Of a stretch of DNA of 64,000 bases, positions 50,024 through 59,923 are shown piece by piece (the first letter of the stretch is position 1; the number at the start of each line of letters is the position of its first letter). The stretch is from CALBZE01 sp036381255 (GTDB lineage Bacteria > Gemmatimonadota > Gemmatimonadetes > Longimicrobiales > RSA9), in contig DASVDG010000124.1 in assembly GCA_036381255.1 (NCBI GenBank), positions 82,763 through 146,762 of the forward strand, given 5' to 3'. Made by a program: the position numbers and the translations under genes. The notes beneath the pieces were generated by a model. The model was given only the letters and a program-made list of their open reading frames with translations, did not search any database and was not told the DNA's origin.

Positions 50024-51292
50024 ATGGAGTTTCTGAAGGATTTCGACCCCGAGGTCCACGACGCGATCGGGCGGGAGGCGGAGCGGCAGGACGCGTCGCT
50101 CGAGCTGATCGCGAGCGAGAACTTCGTCTCGCCGGCCGTGCTCGAGGCGATGGGGTCCGTGCTGACGAACAAGTACGCCGAGGGGTACCCGGGGAAGCGG
50201 TACTACGGCGGGTGCGAGTGGGTCGACGTCGTCGAGCGGCTCGCGATCGAGCGCTGCAAGGCGCTGTTCGGCGCGGAGCACGCGAACGTGCAGCCGCACG
50301 CGGGCGCGCCGGCCAACATGGCGGCGTACATGGCGTTCCTCGACCCGGGCGACAAGATCCTCGGGATGAGCCTGACGCACGGCGGGCACCTGACGCACGG
50401 CTCGCCGGTCAACTTCAGCGGGCGGCTGTACCAGGTCGCCGCGTACGGCGTGCGCGAGGAGGACGGCCGGATCGATTACGACGCGGTGCGCGATCTGGCG
50501 AAGCGGGAGCGGCCGAAGCTGATCGTGGCGGGCGCGAGCGCGTACCCGAGGATCCTGGATTTCGAGGCGTTCGGCGCGATCGCGCGGGAGGTCGGCGCCG
50601 TGCTGATGGTGGACATGGCGCACATCGCCGGGCTGGTCGCGGGCGGCGTGCACCCGAGCCCGGTGCCGCACGCGGACGTGGTCACGTCGACGACGCACAA
50701 GACGCTGCGCGGCCCGCGCAGCGGCTTCTTCGTGAGCAAGGCGGAGCACGCGAAGGCGCTGGACAAGCAGGTCTTTCCGGGGCTCCAGGGCGGCCCGTTG
50801 ATGCACGTGATCGCGGCGAAGGCGGTCGCGTTCAAGGAAGCGCTCTCGCCGGAATTCGCGGTGTACGCCCGGCAGGTGGTGGCGAACGCGAAGGCGCTCG
50901 CCGAGACGCTGGTCTCGCGCGGCTTCGAGCTGGTCAGCGGCGGGACGGACAACCACCTGCTGCTGCTCGACCTGCGCGGCCGGGAGCTGACGGGGAAGGA
51001 TGCGGAGGCGGCGCTCGGCCGGGCGCAGATCACGGTGAACAAGAACACCGTGCCCGGCGAGACGCGCTCGCCGTTCGTGACGTCGGGCGTGCGGATCGGC
51101 ACGGCCGCGCTGACGACGCGGGGGATGCGCGAGGACGAGATGCGCACCATCGGCGGCTGGATCGCGGACGTGCTCGAGGCGCCGACGGACGAGACGGTGA
51201 TCCGCCGCGTCGCCGGCGCGGTCGGCGAGCTGTGCCGGGCGTACCCGCTCTACCGCGACGTCGCCCACGGGCATACGGTGGCCACGGCTTGA
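50024..51292 (+). CDS. glyA: Serine hydroxymethyltransferase
   Basis: The 422-residue enzyme starts at ATG 50024 after GAAGGA. It has the PLP lysine K226 in TSTTHKTLRGPRSG, LIASENFVSPAVLEAMGS, GYPGKRYYGGCEWVD and MVDMAHIAGLVAGG. It interconverts serine and glycine and charges tetrahydrofolate. A clear terminator follows, so it probably ends its transcript. Confidence 0.96.
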   Translation: MEFLKDFDPEVHDAIGREAERQDASLELIASENFVSPAVLEAMGSVLTNKYAEGYPGKRYYGGCEWVDVVERLAIERCKALFGAEHANVQPHAGAPANMAAYMAFLDPGDKILGMSLTHGGHLTHGSPVNFSGRLYQVAAYGVREEDGRIDYDAVRDLAKRERPKLIVAGASAYPRILDFEAFGAIAREVGAVLMVDMAHIAGLVAGGVHPSPVPHADVVTSTTHKTLRGPRSGFFVSKAEHAKALDKQVFPGLQGGPLMHVIAAKAVAFKEALSPEFAVYARQVVANAKALAETLVSRGFELVSGGTDNHLLLLDLRGRELTGKDAEAALGRAQITVNKNTVPGETRSPFVTSGVRIGTAALTTRGMREDEMRTIGGWIADVLEAPTDETVIRRVAGAVGELCRAYPLYRDVAHGHTVATA

Positions 51293-51325
51293 GCGCGCCA
51301 AGCGGCGGGGAACTTGCATGAATTG

Positions 51326-51351
51326 GAGCCGGCCTCTGGCCGGCTCTTTCT
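51326..51351 (+). terminator. Intrinsic terminator after glyA
   Basis: GAGCCGGCC-TCT-GGCCGGCTC (9-bp perfect stem) followed by TTTCT, 34 bases after the glyA stop. It is the clearest rho-independent terminator in the window and separates glyA from lon. Confidence 0.82.
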
Positions 51352-51381
51352 GCGAACGGGTTCCCCGTCCGGTAGGCGTCC

Positions 51382-53775
51382 ATGTCGAACGAGCAGCTCG
51401 CGAGCCCTTCCGAGGACGGTCGCATCCCGGAGCGCCTCCCCGTGCTCCCCCTCGTGGGCGCGGTCGTCTTCCCTCACGTCCTGGTCCCGCTCGCGGTCAC
51501 GGATGCGCCGTCGGCACGGGCGGTGGGTGCGGCAGCGGCCGGCGACAAGTGGATCGCCCTGGTGACGGTGCGTCCGGGGCGGCACCCCGGCGAGGAAGCG
51601 GGGGCGGAGCCGCCGTTCTACTCGGTCGGCACGCTCGGACTGATCCTCCAGCACGTGAAGCTGCCGGACGCGAGCCTGCGGGTCCTCGTGCAGGGGCGCA
51701 CGCGGCTTCGGTTGAAGGAGTTCCGGCACGACGACGGCGTGTGGTCCGCCGCGGCCGAAGAGATCGCGGCGGCGGAGGAGGACCAGATCCGCGTCCAGGC
51801 GCTCCAACGCATCGTCGTCGGGCAGTTCGAGGAGATCGCCTCGCTGCTCCCGCAGGGTGCGGACGAGATCAAGCAGCTCCTCGGCCACATCTCGGACGCG
51901 AGCCAGCTCGCGGACTTCATCGGCGCGCACCTCGCGCTGGACGTCGAGCGAAAGCAGCGGCTGCTGGAGGAGCCGAGCGTCGCGGCCCGGCTCGAGCAGC
52001 TCGCCTCGATCCTGAAGGAGGAGCAGAAGGTGCTGGAGTACGGCACCGAGCTCCAGCAGAAGCTGAAGGACGAGGTCGAGAAGACGCAGAAGGAGTTCTG
52101 GCTGCGCGAGCAGATGAAGGTGATCCAGCAGGAGCTGGGCGAAGGCGGCGAGAGCGATGTGGAGATGTTCCGCCGCCGGATCGCGGCGGCCGGCATGCCC
52201 GACGTCGCGCGCGAGCAGGCCGAGCGCGAGCTGCACCGGCTGGAGCGCACACTCGAGCAGGCGCCGGACTACCAAATCATCCGCGGCTACCTCGAGTGGT
52301 TGGTCGAGATGCCGTGGTCCCGCGAGAACGCGGGCGAGATCGATCTGAACCGCGCCCGCGAGATCCTGGACCGGGACCACTACGACCTGGAGGATGTGAA
52401 GGAGCGTCTCATCGAGTTCCTGGCCGTGCGCAAGCTGAACCCGGAGCAGAAGGGGCCGATCCTCTGCTTCGTCGGGCCGCCGGGCGTCGGGAAGACCTCG
52501 CTCGGCCGCAGCATCGCCGAGGCGCTGGGCCGGGCGTTCACGCGCATCTCGCTGGGCGGCATCCGGGACGAGGCGGAGATCCGGGGGCATCGGCGCACGT
52601 ACATCGGCGCGCTGCCGGGCCGGATCATCCGCGGGATCCGGCAGGCCGGCGTGCGCGACGCGGTCTTCATGCTTGACGAAGTCGACAAGGTGGGCCAGGA
52701 TTTCCGGGGTGATCCGACCGCCGCGCTGCTGGAGGTCCTCGACCCGGCGCAGAACCACACGTTCTCCGATCATTACCTCGAGGTGCCGTTCGACCTGTCG
52801 CACGTGCTGTTCATTGCGACCGCGAACACGCTCGCCTCGGTGCCGCCCGCGCTGCAGGACCGGCTCGAGGTGCTCGAGTTGCCCGGGTACACGACGAGCG
52901 AGAAGTTCGAGATCGCGCGGCGGCACCAGATCCCGAAGCAGCTCGCGGCGGCGGGGCTGGAGCGCGACGCGGTTCAGATCGCCGACGACGCGCTGCGCCG
53001 GCTGATCACCGAATACACGCGCGAAGCCGGCGTCCGCGAGCTGGACCGCCAGATCGCGCGACTCATGCGCAAGATCGCGCTGCGCCGCGTCGAATCGGGC
53101 GCGGCCGATCCGGTCCGCATCACCGTGGAGAACCTCGAGGGGTTCGCGGGGAAGCGGCGTTTCGAGCAGGAGCTGGCCGGCCGCCACGACGAGGTCGGCA
53201 CCGCGACGGCCCTGGCGTACACGCCCGCGGGAGGCCAAATTCTTTTCGTGGAAGCGGTTGCCGTCCCGGGTGAGGGCGCGATCCACCTCACCGGCCACCT
53301 CGGCGACGTGATGAAGGAGTCCGCGCAGGCGGCGTACAGCTACATCCGCTCCCACGCGGACCGGCTCGGGATCGCCGCCGCACGCTTCGCCGAGAGCGAC
53401 GTGCACGTCCACGTCCCGACCGGCGCGACGCCGAAGGACGGGCCCTCGGCGGGCGTCGCGATGGTCGTCGCGCTGGCGTCGCTGTTCACGGGCCGGCCGG
53501 TGCGGCGGGAGGTCGCGATGACGGGCGAAGTCACGCTGAGGGGGCACGTGCTGCCGGTCGGCGGCGCGAAGGAGAAGCTGATCGCGGCGGCGCAGGCGGG
53601 GATCACGACCGTGCTGCTGCCGAAGCGGAACGACGCGGACCTGGCGGAGGTACCGGAAGACGTGAGACAGCACCTGCAATTCATTCTCGTGGAAGATGTT
53701 GCGCAAGCGATCGACCACGCCCTCAGGGGCGGGCGCGCCCGAGGCGACGGCCGCGTGCGTCTCGCCGCTTCCTGA
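51382..53775 (+). CDS. lon: ATP-dependent protease Lon
   Basis: The 797-residue protein has the full LonA plan. The N-terminal LAN domain runs from PVLPLVGAVVFPHVLVPL to about 200, with a coiled linker to about 300. The AAA+ core has Walker A GPPGVGKTS (about 364-372) and Walker B VFMLDEVDKVG. The Ser-Lys catalytic dyad is S689 in PKDGPSAGV and K732 in GGAKEKL. It degrades damaged and regulatory proteins. No CIRCE or clear heat-shock promoter is visible in the 30 bases after the glyA terminator. Confidence 0.96.
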   Translation: MSNEQLASPSEDGRIPERLPVLPLVGAVVFPHVLVPLAVTDAPSARAVGAAAAGDKWIALVTVRPGRHPGEEAGAEPPFYSVGTLGLILQHVKLPDASLRVLVQGRTRLRLKEFRHDDGVWSAAAEEIAAAEEDQIRVQALQRIVVGQFEEIASLLPQGADEIKQLLGHISDASQLADFIGAHLALDVERKQRLLEEPSVAARLEQLASILKEEQKVLEYGTELQQKLKDEVEKTQKEFWLREQMKVIQQELGEGGESDVEMFRRRIAAAGMPDVAREQAERELHRLERTLEQAPDYQIIRGYLEWLVEMPWSRENAGEIDLNRAREILDRDHYDLEDVKERLIEFLAVRKLNPEQKGPILCFVGPPGVGKTSLGRSIAEALGRAFTRISLGGIRDEAEIRGHRRTYIGALPGRIIRGIRQAGVRDAVFMLDEVDKVGQDFRGDPTAALLEVLDPAQNHTFSDHYLEVPFDLSHVLFIATANTLASVPPALQDRLEVLELPGYTTSEKFEIARRHQIPKQLAAAGLERDAVQIADDALRRLITEYTREAGVRELDRQIARLMRKIALRRVESGAADPVRITVENLEGFAGKRRFEQELAGRHDEVGTATALAYTPAGGQILFVEAVAVPGEGAIHLTGHLGDVMKESAQAAYSYIRSHADRLGIAAARFAESDVHVHVPTGATPKDGPSAGVAMVVALASLFTGRPVRREVAMTGEVTLRGHVLPVGGAKEKLIAAAQAGITTVLLPKRNDADLAEVPEDVRQHLQFILVEDVAQAIDHALRGGRARGDGRVRLAAS

Positions 53776-53790
53776 CCCGTTCGTGCGACG

Positions 53791-54174
53791 ATGAGCAACG
53801 CCATCTTCGATGAAGAGGTGATGGACCGGCTGCGCGAGCGCCATCCGCGGTTCCACGAGACCGCGTACCTGTTCGTGCTCTCGGCGCTGCACCACGTGAT
53901 CGAGCGGCTCCCGGAACCGCGTCACATCAGCGGCCGCGAGCTGGCGGAGGGGATCCGCGACCTGGCGCTCGACCGGTTCGGTCCCATGGCCCGCACCGTG
54001 CTGGAGTACTGGGGCATCCGTTCGACGCGGGATTTCGGCGACATGGTCTTCGCCCTCGTCGACTGCGGCGTGCTGATCAAGCAGCCCGAGGACTCGCCCG
54101 AGGACTTCGCCGACGTCTTCGACTTCGAGGAGGCGTTCGAGCGGGACTACCCGTGGGGAGCCGACCTTCAATGA
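53791..54174 (+). CDS. Minf_1886 family protein, unknown function
   Basis: The 127-residue protein matches the Minf_1886-type family in order: RHPRFHETAYLFVLSALHHVI, PRHISGRELAEGIRDLAL, RFGPMARTVLEYWGI, FGDMVFALVDCGVL, and DFADVFDFEEAF near the end. The family is small, acidic and widespread in some phyla, with no proven role. It starts 15 bases after lon and is probably co-transcribed with it. Confidence 0.85.
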   Translation: MSNAIFDEEVMDRLRERHPRFHETAYLFVLSALHHVIERLPEPRHISGRELAEGIRDLALDRFGPMARTVLEYWGIRSTRDFGDMVFALVDCGVLIKQPEDSPEDFADVFDFEEAFERDYPWGADLQ

Positions 54175-54278
54175 GCCGTACCTCGCCGGCGGAACCGCCG
54201 GTCGATCGTTGTCCCGACCGGCTCCGCCACGCGCCCGCGCGCGGCGGATCGCGCGCCGTGAAGTAGCGCTGGTGTCGC

Positions 54279-56300
54279 ATGGCTAGATCGCTCGTCTTCG
54301 GCAACGGCCGATTCCTGATCAACCTCGACGATTTCTACCGGATCCGGGACATCTACTTCCCGCATATCGGGATCGAGAACCACACGGAGGGGCACCCGTT
54401 CCGCTTCGGCGTCTGGGTCGACGGCGCCACCCACTGGATCAACGAGAGCTGGGAGCGGCAGATCGGCTACCAGGACGGCACGCTGGTCGGCGACGTCGTG
54501 CTGCGCCACCGCGGGCTGGGGCTCGAAGTCCGCTGCCGCGACGGCGTGGACTTCGAAACGGACGTCTTCTGCCGCGAGCTGCGGGTCCGGGACACCCGGG
54601 GCGAGGCGCGGCGGGTGCGGATCTTCCTGCACCACGACTTCCACCTCTCGGGGACGGACGTGGGCGACACGGCGCTCTACGACCCCGAAGTCGACTCGGT
54701 CATCCACTACAAGCGGGACCGCTACTTCCTGATCGGGGGCGGCACTGCGCCGGAGTACCGGTTGTCGCGGTACGCGACGGGGAAGAAGCGGGTGAACGGC
54801 GCCGAGGGTACCTGGCGCGACGCAGAGGGCGACGGCGTGCTGAGCGGCAATCCGATCGCGCAGGGCTCGGTCGACTCCACGATCGCGCTCGAGTTCGACG
54901 TGGAGGCGTCGGGCGAGACCGTCGCCTACTACTGGATCGCGGCCGGCGAGCGGTACGGCGACGTGCTCGAGCTGTCGTCGATGATCCGGCACGAAGGGCC
55001 GGCCGCGCTGCTCGAGCGGACGGCGAGCTACTGGCGGCTCTGGGTCGAGAAGCACGAGGTCGACAGCGGGCTGCCCGAGCGGATCGTCTCGCTGTACAAG
55101 ACCAGCCTGCTCGTCATGCGCACGCACCTGGACGAGGGCGGCGCGATCATCGCGGCGACCGACTCGGACATCACGCAGATGGCGCGCGACACGTACGCGT
55201 ACATGTGGCCGCGAGACGGCGCGCTGATCGCCGACGCGCTGAGCCGGGCGGGGTACCCGTCGCTCGCGCAGCGGTTCTTCGACTTCGCCGGCCGGCTCGT
55301 CAAGCGCGAAGGCTATCTGCTGCACAAGTACAACCCGGACCGCTCGCTGGCGTCGTCGTGGCACCCGTGGGTCGACGCCCGGGGCCACAAGGTGCTGCCG
55401 ATCCAGGAGGACGAGACGGCGCTCGTGATCTGGGCGCTCTGGCGGCACTTCGAGCGCTACCGCGGCGTCGAGGAGATCCAGCCGCTCTACCGTTCGTTCA
55501 TCGTGCGGGCCGCGGACTTCATGGCCGCGTACCGCGACGCGGAGACGGGGCTGCCGCTGCCGTCGTGGGACCTGTGGGAGGAGCGGCGCGGCGTGCTGAC
55601 GTTCACCTGCGCCGCCGTGTGGGCCGGGCTGGACGCGGCCGCGCGTTTCGCCCACGCGTTCGGCGACGTCGACCTGGCGCTCGAATACGGCCGCGCCGCC
55701 GAGGAGGTCCGCGCAGGCGTGCTGCTCCACCTCTGGGACGAGGACGCCGGACACTTCCTCCGCATGCTCGTGCCGCCGGAGGAGCCCGGAGTCCTGCCCG
55801 GGCGCGATGCCACGCCCGACAGCTCGCTCTTCGGGCTGCACTTCCTCGGATTCCTCGACGCCGACGACCCGCGCCTCGTCGCCACGCTCGACGCCGTCGT
55901 GGACGCGCTGAGCGTGCGGACCGAGGTGGGTGGACTGGCCCGATACCGGGGAGACTATTATCATGCGGTCGGCCAGGACTGGGAGCGGGTGCCCGGCAAT
56001 CCATGGTTCATCGCCCAGTGCTGGCACGCGCGCTGGCGCATGGCGCAGGCCACGACGCCGGCCGCGCTCGACGCGGCGCTCGAGCCGCTCGAGTGGGTCG
56101 CCGAGCACGCGACGCCGGGTGGGCTGCTCCCCGAACAGCTCCACCCGTTCTCCGGCGCGCCGCTCTCGGTGAGCCCGCTGATCTGGAGCCACGCGGCGTT
56201 CGTGTCGGCGATCCAGGACTATCTGATTCGGCGAGAAGCGTTTGCAGCGTGTCCGACGTGCGGCGCCGCACGGATGCCCGAGGAACGAGCCTTGCGCTGA
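54279..56300 (+). CDS. Glycoside hydrolase family 15 (glucoamylase-like)
   Basis: The 673-residue protein has an N-terminal beta-sandwich region and a C-terminal alpha/alpha-barrel. The GH15 motifs are YMWPRDGALIADAL near 307, WDLWEERRG with the general acid at E434/E435, and LLPEQLHP with the catalytic base E619. There is no signal peptide, so it may act in the cytoplasm on alpha-glucans such as glycogen or trehalose. The last 20 residues hold a CxxC (CPTCGAAR). It lies 104 bases after the Minf_1886 gene. Confidence 0.9.
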   Translation: MARSLVFGNGRFLINLDDFYRIRDIYFPHIGIENHTEGHPFRFGVWVDGATHWINESWERQIGYQDGTLVGDVVLRHRGLGLEVRCRDGVDFETDVFCRELRVRDTRGEARRVRIFLHHDFHLSGTDVGDTALYDPEVDSVIHYKRDRYFLIGGGTAPEYRLSRYATGKKRVNGAEGTWRDAEGDGVLSGNPIAQGSVDSTIALEFDVEASGETVAYYWIAAGERYGDVLELSSMIRHEGPAALLERTASYWRLWVEKHEVDSGLPERIVSLYKTSLLVMRTHLDEGGAIIAATDSDITQMARDTYAYMWPRDGALIADALSRAGYPSLAQRFFDFAGRLVKREGYLLHKYNPDRSLASSWHPWVDARGHKVLPIQEDETALVIWALWRHFERYRGVEEIQPLYRSFIVRAADFMAAYRDAETGLPLPSWDLWEERRGVLTFTCAAVWAGLDAAARFAHAFGDVDLALEYGRAAEEVRAGVLLHLWDEDAGHFLRMLVPPEEPGVLPGRDATPDSSLFGLHFLGFLDADDPRLVATLDAVVDALSVRTEVGGLARYRGDYYHAVGQDWERVPGNPWFIAQCWHARWRMAQATTPAALDAALEPLEWVAEHATPGGLLPEQLHPFSGAPLSVSPLIWSHAAFVSAIQDYLIRREAFAACPTCGAARMPEERALR

Positions 56301-56380
56301 CGCGTTCGAATTGTGGTGGTGATGGGCCGGGCCGGGTCGGGCTGCGGGCCCTCGGTGTCCCTACTGAGGGAGGGGGATGA

Positions 56381-56581
56381 ATGACGCCGGCGGAGATGCA
56401 GTATCCCACGTGTCGCAAGTGCGGGGAGGGCAACATGCTCCCGCTCTCCGACTATGGCCGCGACGGAGCGCCGATCACGTTCAAGGCGTGGGTGTGCTCC
56501 AATCCGGACTGCGGCTTCAACATCCGGATCGACAACGGCGAGATCAGCTTCGGCCGCACGATCGGGCAGAGCTACAAGTAA
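56381..56581 (+). CDS. Small zinc-ribbon-like protein (66 aa)
   Basis: ATG 56381 follows GGGAGGGGGATG at good spacing. Four cysteines in two pairs, CRKCGEG and CSNPDCGFN, suggest one bound zinc ion. The short chain (GRDGAPITFKAWVC, IDNGEISFGRT) looks like a single ribbon fold. No family is recognised. It sits between the GH15 and nnr genes. Confidence 0.75.
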   Translation: MTPAEMQYPTCRKCGEGNMLPLSDYGRDGAPITFKAWVCSNPDCGFNIRIDNGEISFGRTIGQSYK

Positions 56582-56605
56582 CGACAGCCGACCGGGCGGC
56601 CTCTG

Positions 56606-58174
56606 TTGAAGGAGCGCGACATCTACGGCCGCGAGACGGTGGCCGTCTGGACCGCCGCCGAGGCGGCGGCGCTGGACCGCGAGGCGCGGGAGCGGCACGG
56701 CGTTCCGGAGCGCGTGCTCATGGAGGATGCCGGCCGGTCCGCCGCGCTGGTGCTCGACCGGCTGTACCCGCGGGGGCGCGTGGTGGCGGCGGTGGGGAGC
56801 GGGCACAACGGCGGCGACGCGCTGGTGATGCTCCGCACGCTGCGGGCGTGGGGCCGCGATGTCGCCTGCGTCGCGGTCGGCTCGCGCGCGCCCGATCCGG
56901 CGCTCGCGCACGGACACCCGATCCCGATCCTTCCCTTCGAAGAGATGGCCGCGGCGTTCGCGGGTGCGGAGGTGCTGGTCGACGGCATCCTGGGGACCGG
57001 CACGTCCGGCGCGCCCCGGGGGCGGGCGGCGGAGGCGATCCGCGCGCTGCATGCGAGCGGGCGCCCCGTCGTGGCGCTGGACCTGCCGTCCGGGGTGGAC
57101 GCGACGACCGGACACGTGCCCGGCGACGTCGTCTCGGCCGCGGTCACGATCACGTTCGGCTGGCCGAAGCTGGGGCTCCTGCTCGAGCCCGGCCGGTCGG
57201 CGTGCGGTCGCATCATCGCGGTCGAGATCGGGTTCCCGCCGTTCGGCGCGGACGCAGTCGACGGCCCGGTGCCGCCGGCGCGGCTGCTGACGCCGGCGTG
57301 GGCGGCGGCCCGTCTGCCGCGCCGCGGACCGGCGGCGCACAAGGGGTCGGTCGGCCGGGTGCTCGTCGCCGGCGGCGGGCACGGGATGGCCGGTGCGGCG
57401 GTGACGGCGGCGCGCGCGGCGCTGCGCGCGGGCGCCGGGTACGTGCGCCTCGCCGCGCCCGAGATCAACCGCGCGGTCTTCCAGACGCGCGTGCCCGAGG
57501 CGGTGTACGCGGATGCCGACGACGCTGCGGCGGTCCGGGCCGCGGCGGGCGCCGTCGACGCGATCGTGCTGGGCCCCGGCCTCGGCCGGGGCGACGACGC
57601 GCGTCGGCGGCTGGACCTCGTGATCGACGCGTCGCACGGGCGGCCGACGCTCCTCGATGCGGACGCGCTGACGCTGCTGGCGGAGGCGCCGGACCGGCTG
57701 CGCGAGCTGGCGCGCGAGCGGCCGCTCCTGCTCACGCCGCACCCCGGCGAGATGCGCGCGCTGAGCGGCCGGGCGGTCGACGACATCGTCGCCGCGCCGG
57801 TGGACGCGGCGCGGGCGCTGGCCGGGACGCTCGGCTGCGCCGTACTGCTCAAGGGCGCGCCGTCGATCGTGGCGGCGCCGGGCGAGCCGGCGTGGATCGC
57901 GACGCAGCATTCGTCCGACCTGGCGACGGCGGGGATGGGCGACCAGCTCGCGGGCGCGGCGGCGGCATTCCTGGCGGCGGGCGCGCCGCCGGCGGAGGCG
58001 GCGGGGCTGGCGCTGTTCTACTGCGGCCGCGCCGCGGTGCTGGCCGGCCGGGGCCGATCGCTCGTCCCCGACGACGTCACGGAGCACCTCGACCGGGCCT
58101 TCGCCGACCCGGGCCCGGCCGAGCCGCCGCTCGGCCTCCCGTTCATCACGTTCGACCAGCCACCGCGGTGGTGA
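56606..58174 (+). CDS. nnr: Bifunctional NAD(P)HX epimerase/dehydratase
   Basis: The product has 522 residues from TTG 56606; GTG 56639 would start at VAVWTAAEAAALDREA, which matches the family N-terminus better, and neither has a strong ribosome site. The epimerase (NnrE) half has VGSGHNGGDALVMLR and GTGTSGAPRG. The dehydratase (NnrD) half has GRVLVAGGGHGMAGAAV, LGPGLGRGDD, LLTPHPGEMRAL, LLKGAPSIVA and DLATAGMGDQLAG. It repairs hydrated NADH and NADPH. Its stop overlaps thiL (TGATG at 58172-58176). Confidence 0.92.
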   Translation: MKERDIYGRETVAVWTAAEAAALDREARERHGVPERVLMEDAGRSAALVLDRLYPRGRVVAAVGSGHNGGDALVMLRTLRAWGRDVACVAVGSRAPDPALAHGHPIPILPFEEMAAAFAGAEVLVDGILGTGTSGAPRGRAAEAIRALHASGRPVVALDLPSGVDATTGHVPGDVVSAAVTITFGWPKLGLLLEPGRSACGRIIAVEIGFPPFGADAVDGPVPPARLLTPAWAAARLPRRGPAAHKGSVGRVLVAGGGHGMAGAAVTAARAALRAGAGYVRLAAPEINRAVFQTRVPEAVYADADDAAAVRAAAGAVDAIVLGPGLGRGDDARRRLDLVIDASHGRPTLLDADALTLLAEAPDRLRELARERPLLLTPHPGEMRALSGRAVDDIVAAPVDAARALAGTLGCAVLLKGAPSIVAAPGEPAWIATQHSSDLATAGMGDQLAGAAAAFLAAGAPPAEAAGLALFYCGRAAVLAGRGRSLVPDDVTEHLDRAFADPGPAEPPLGLPFITFDQPPRW

Positions 58175-59166
58175 TGCCGACGCCGCTCGGACCGGGTCCG
58201 GAGTTCGACCTGATCCGCCGCTTCCTCGAGCACGGCCGTGCATACGGGCCGGGCATCGTCGTCGGCCCGGGCGACGACTGCGCCGTCGTCGAGGGCGGCC
58301 GCATCGCGCTCAGCGCCGACCTCTCCATCGAGGACGTGCACTTCCGCCGCGGGTGGCTCGAACCGGAGGAGATCGGCTACCGCGCCGCCGCCGCGTCGCT
58401 CAGCGACCTCGCGGCGATGGCGGCCGTGCCGATCGGCGCGCTCGTCTCGCTCGCCGCGCCGCCGGCGGACGTGCCCGCGGTCGCCGAGCGGTGCATGGCC
58501 GGTGCGCGGGAAGCGGTCGAGGCGGCCGGTGGCGCGCTGCTCGGCGGGGATCTCACGCGCTCGCCCGGTCCGCTGCTCCTCGACGTCGTCGTGCTCGGCC
58601 GGGTCGAGCGCCCGGTCCTGCGCGGCGGCGCGCGCCCCGGCGACGAGGTCTGGGTGACCGGCGCGCTCGGCGGCGCCGCGGCGGCAGTCCGCTGCTGGGG
58701 CGCGGGGGACGAGCCGCCCGCGGCCGGGCGCGCGGCGTTCGCGCGCCCGCGCCCGCGGATCCGCGAGGCGCTGTGGCTCGCGGAGCGCGACGTGCCGCGC
58801 GCGATGATCGACCTCTCCGACGGGCTCGCCGGCGATGTCGCGCACCTCGCCGCGGCCGGCGGCGTCGGCGTCCTGCTCGACGAGGCGAGCGTTCCGGTGC
58901 ACCCGGCGGCGGCCGCCGTCGCGACGGATCCCGCCGATGCGCTGGCGCTCGCGCTCGGCGGCGGCGAGGATTACGAGCTGTGCCTCGCCGTGTCGCCCGG
59001 CGCTGCGGCCGCCGTCGCCGAGGCGTTCCACCGGACGTTCGGCGTCGCGCTGACGCGCGTCGGCGTGGTGAGGGAGGAGCCGGGGATCGCCGTGCGGCGC
59101 GCCGATGGCACGGTCGCGCCGCCCGACGTCTCCGGGTATCGTCATTTCGTTGGAGGAAGCGCTTGA
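58174..59166 (+). CDS. thiL: Thiamine-monophosphate kinase
   Basis: The 330-residue enzyme starts at ATG 58174, sharing one base with the nnr stop. The signature motifs are GPGDDCAVV, ADLSIEDVHF, GGDLTRSPGPL, MIDLSDGLAGD and GGGEDYEL. It phosphorylates thiamine monophosphate to the active diphosphate. Its stop overlaps the TTG of the acyltransferase gene (TTGA at 59163). Confidence 0.94.
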   Translation: MPTPLGPGPEFDLIRRFLEHGRAYGPGIVVGPGDDCAVVEGGRIALSADLSIEDVHFRRGWLEPEEIGYRAAAASLSDLAAMAAVPIGALVSLAAPPADVPAVAERCMAGAREAVEAAGGALLGGDLTRSPGPLLLDVVVLGRVERPVLRGGARPGDEVWVTGALGGAAAAVRCWGAGDEPPAAGRAAFARPRPRIREALWLAERDVPRAMIDLSDGLAGDVAHLAAAGGVGVLLDEASVPVHPAAAAVATDPADALALALGGGEDYELCLAVSPGAAAAVAEAFHRTFGVALTRVGVVREEPGIAVRRADGTVAPPDVSGYRHFVGGSA

Positions 59167-59897
59167 TCCGTACGCTCTGGGCCTACCTGGCCCTTTTCTT
59201 CGGCACGATCTTCCTGGCCTCGGTCGTGGTCGTCTCCGCGCTGCTGCGCATCCGCGGCCGCGTCTACGACTGGGCCGGCCGCACCTGGGGGCGGATGATG
59301 CTCCGGGCGAGCGGCACGCCGGTCCACATCGAGGGGCTCGAGAACATCCACGCGGACCGGCCGCAGATCTTCGTGGCGAATCACGTCTCCTGGTTCGACG
59401 TGTGGGCGCTCGCCGCGAAGATCCCGAAGCGCTACCGCTTCGTGGCCAAGAAGGAGCTGGCCATGATCCCGCTCTTCGGCTCCGCCTGGAAGGCGGCGGG
59501 CCACATCTCGATCGACCGCAGCAACCGCGCGTCGGCGATCCGCTCGCTCGACGAGGCGGGCCGGCTGCTCAAGGAGGACAACAGCTCGGTCGTGATCTTC
59601 GCCGAGGGGACCCGCTCTCCGACGGGGGAGCTGCTCCCGTTCAAGAAGGGCGCGTTCATGCTGGCGCTGCACACGGGCGTCGAGATCGTCCCCGTCGCCG
59701 TCGTCGGCACGCGCCGCATCCTGCCGAAAGGCGGGTGGCGCATCCGGCCGGGGCCGATTATCCTTCGCTTCGGCCGGCCGATCGCCACGGAGGCGTACGA
59801 CGAGGCCCGGCGGGACGAGCTGATCGCCGAGGTCCGCGGCCGCATCCAGTCGATGCTCGATGCGCCCGTCCGCCCGGAGCTCGGCGACGGCCGCTGA
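59163..59897 (+). CDS. 1-acyl-sn-glycerol-3-phosphate acyltransferase (PlsC)
   Basis: TTG 59163 is preceded by GGAGGAAG and lies in the thiL stop, giving 244 residues. A membrane helix is at 4-26. The HX4D motif is NHVSWFD (H74, D79), and the EGTRS motif is at 148-152 with the preceding VIFA. PlsC makes phosphatidic acid in the inner membrane. The order nnr-thiL-plsC-eno is compact and co-directional. Confidence 0.9.
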   Translation: MIRTLWAYLALFFGTIFLASVVVVSALLRIRGRVYDWAGRTWGRMMLRASGTPVHIEGLENIHADRPQIFVANHVSWFDVWALAAKIPKRYRFVAKKELAMIPLFGSAWKAAGHISIDRSNRASAIRSLDEAGRLLKEDNSSVVIFAEGTRSPTGELLPFKKGAFMLALHTGVEIVPVAVVGTRRILPKGGWRIRPGPIILRFGRPIATEAYDEARRDELIAEVRGRIQSMLDAPVRPELGDGR

Positions 59898-59923
59898 TCC
59901 GACAACCACCCGACAACGATATC

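Noticed and set aside
51352..51381. Heat-shock (CIRCE-type) operator before lon
   Set aside because: No inverted repeat of that type is present in the short gap after the glyA terminator.
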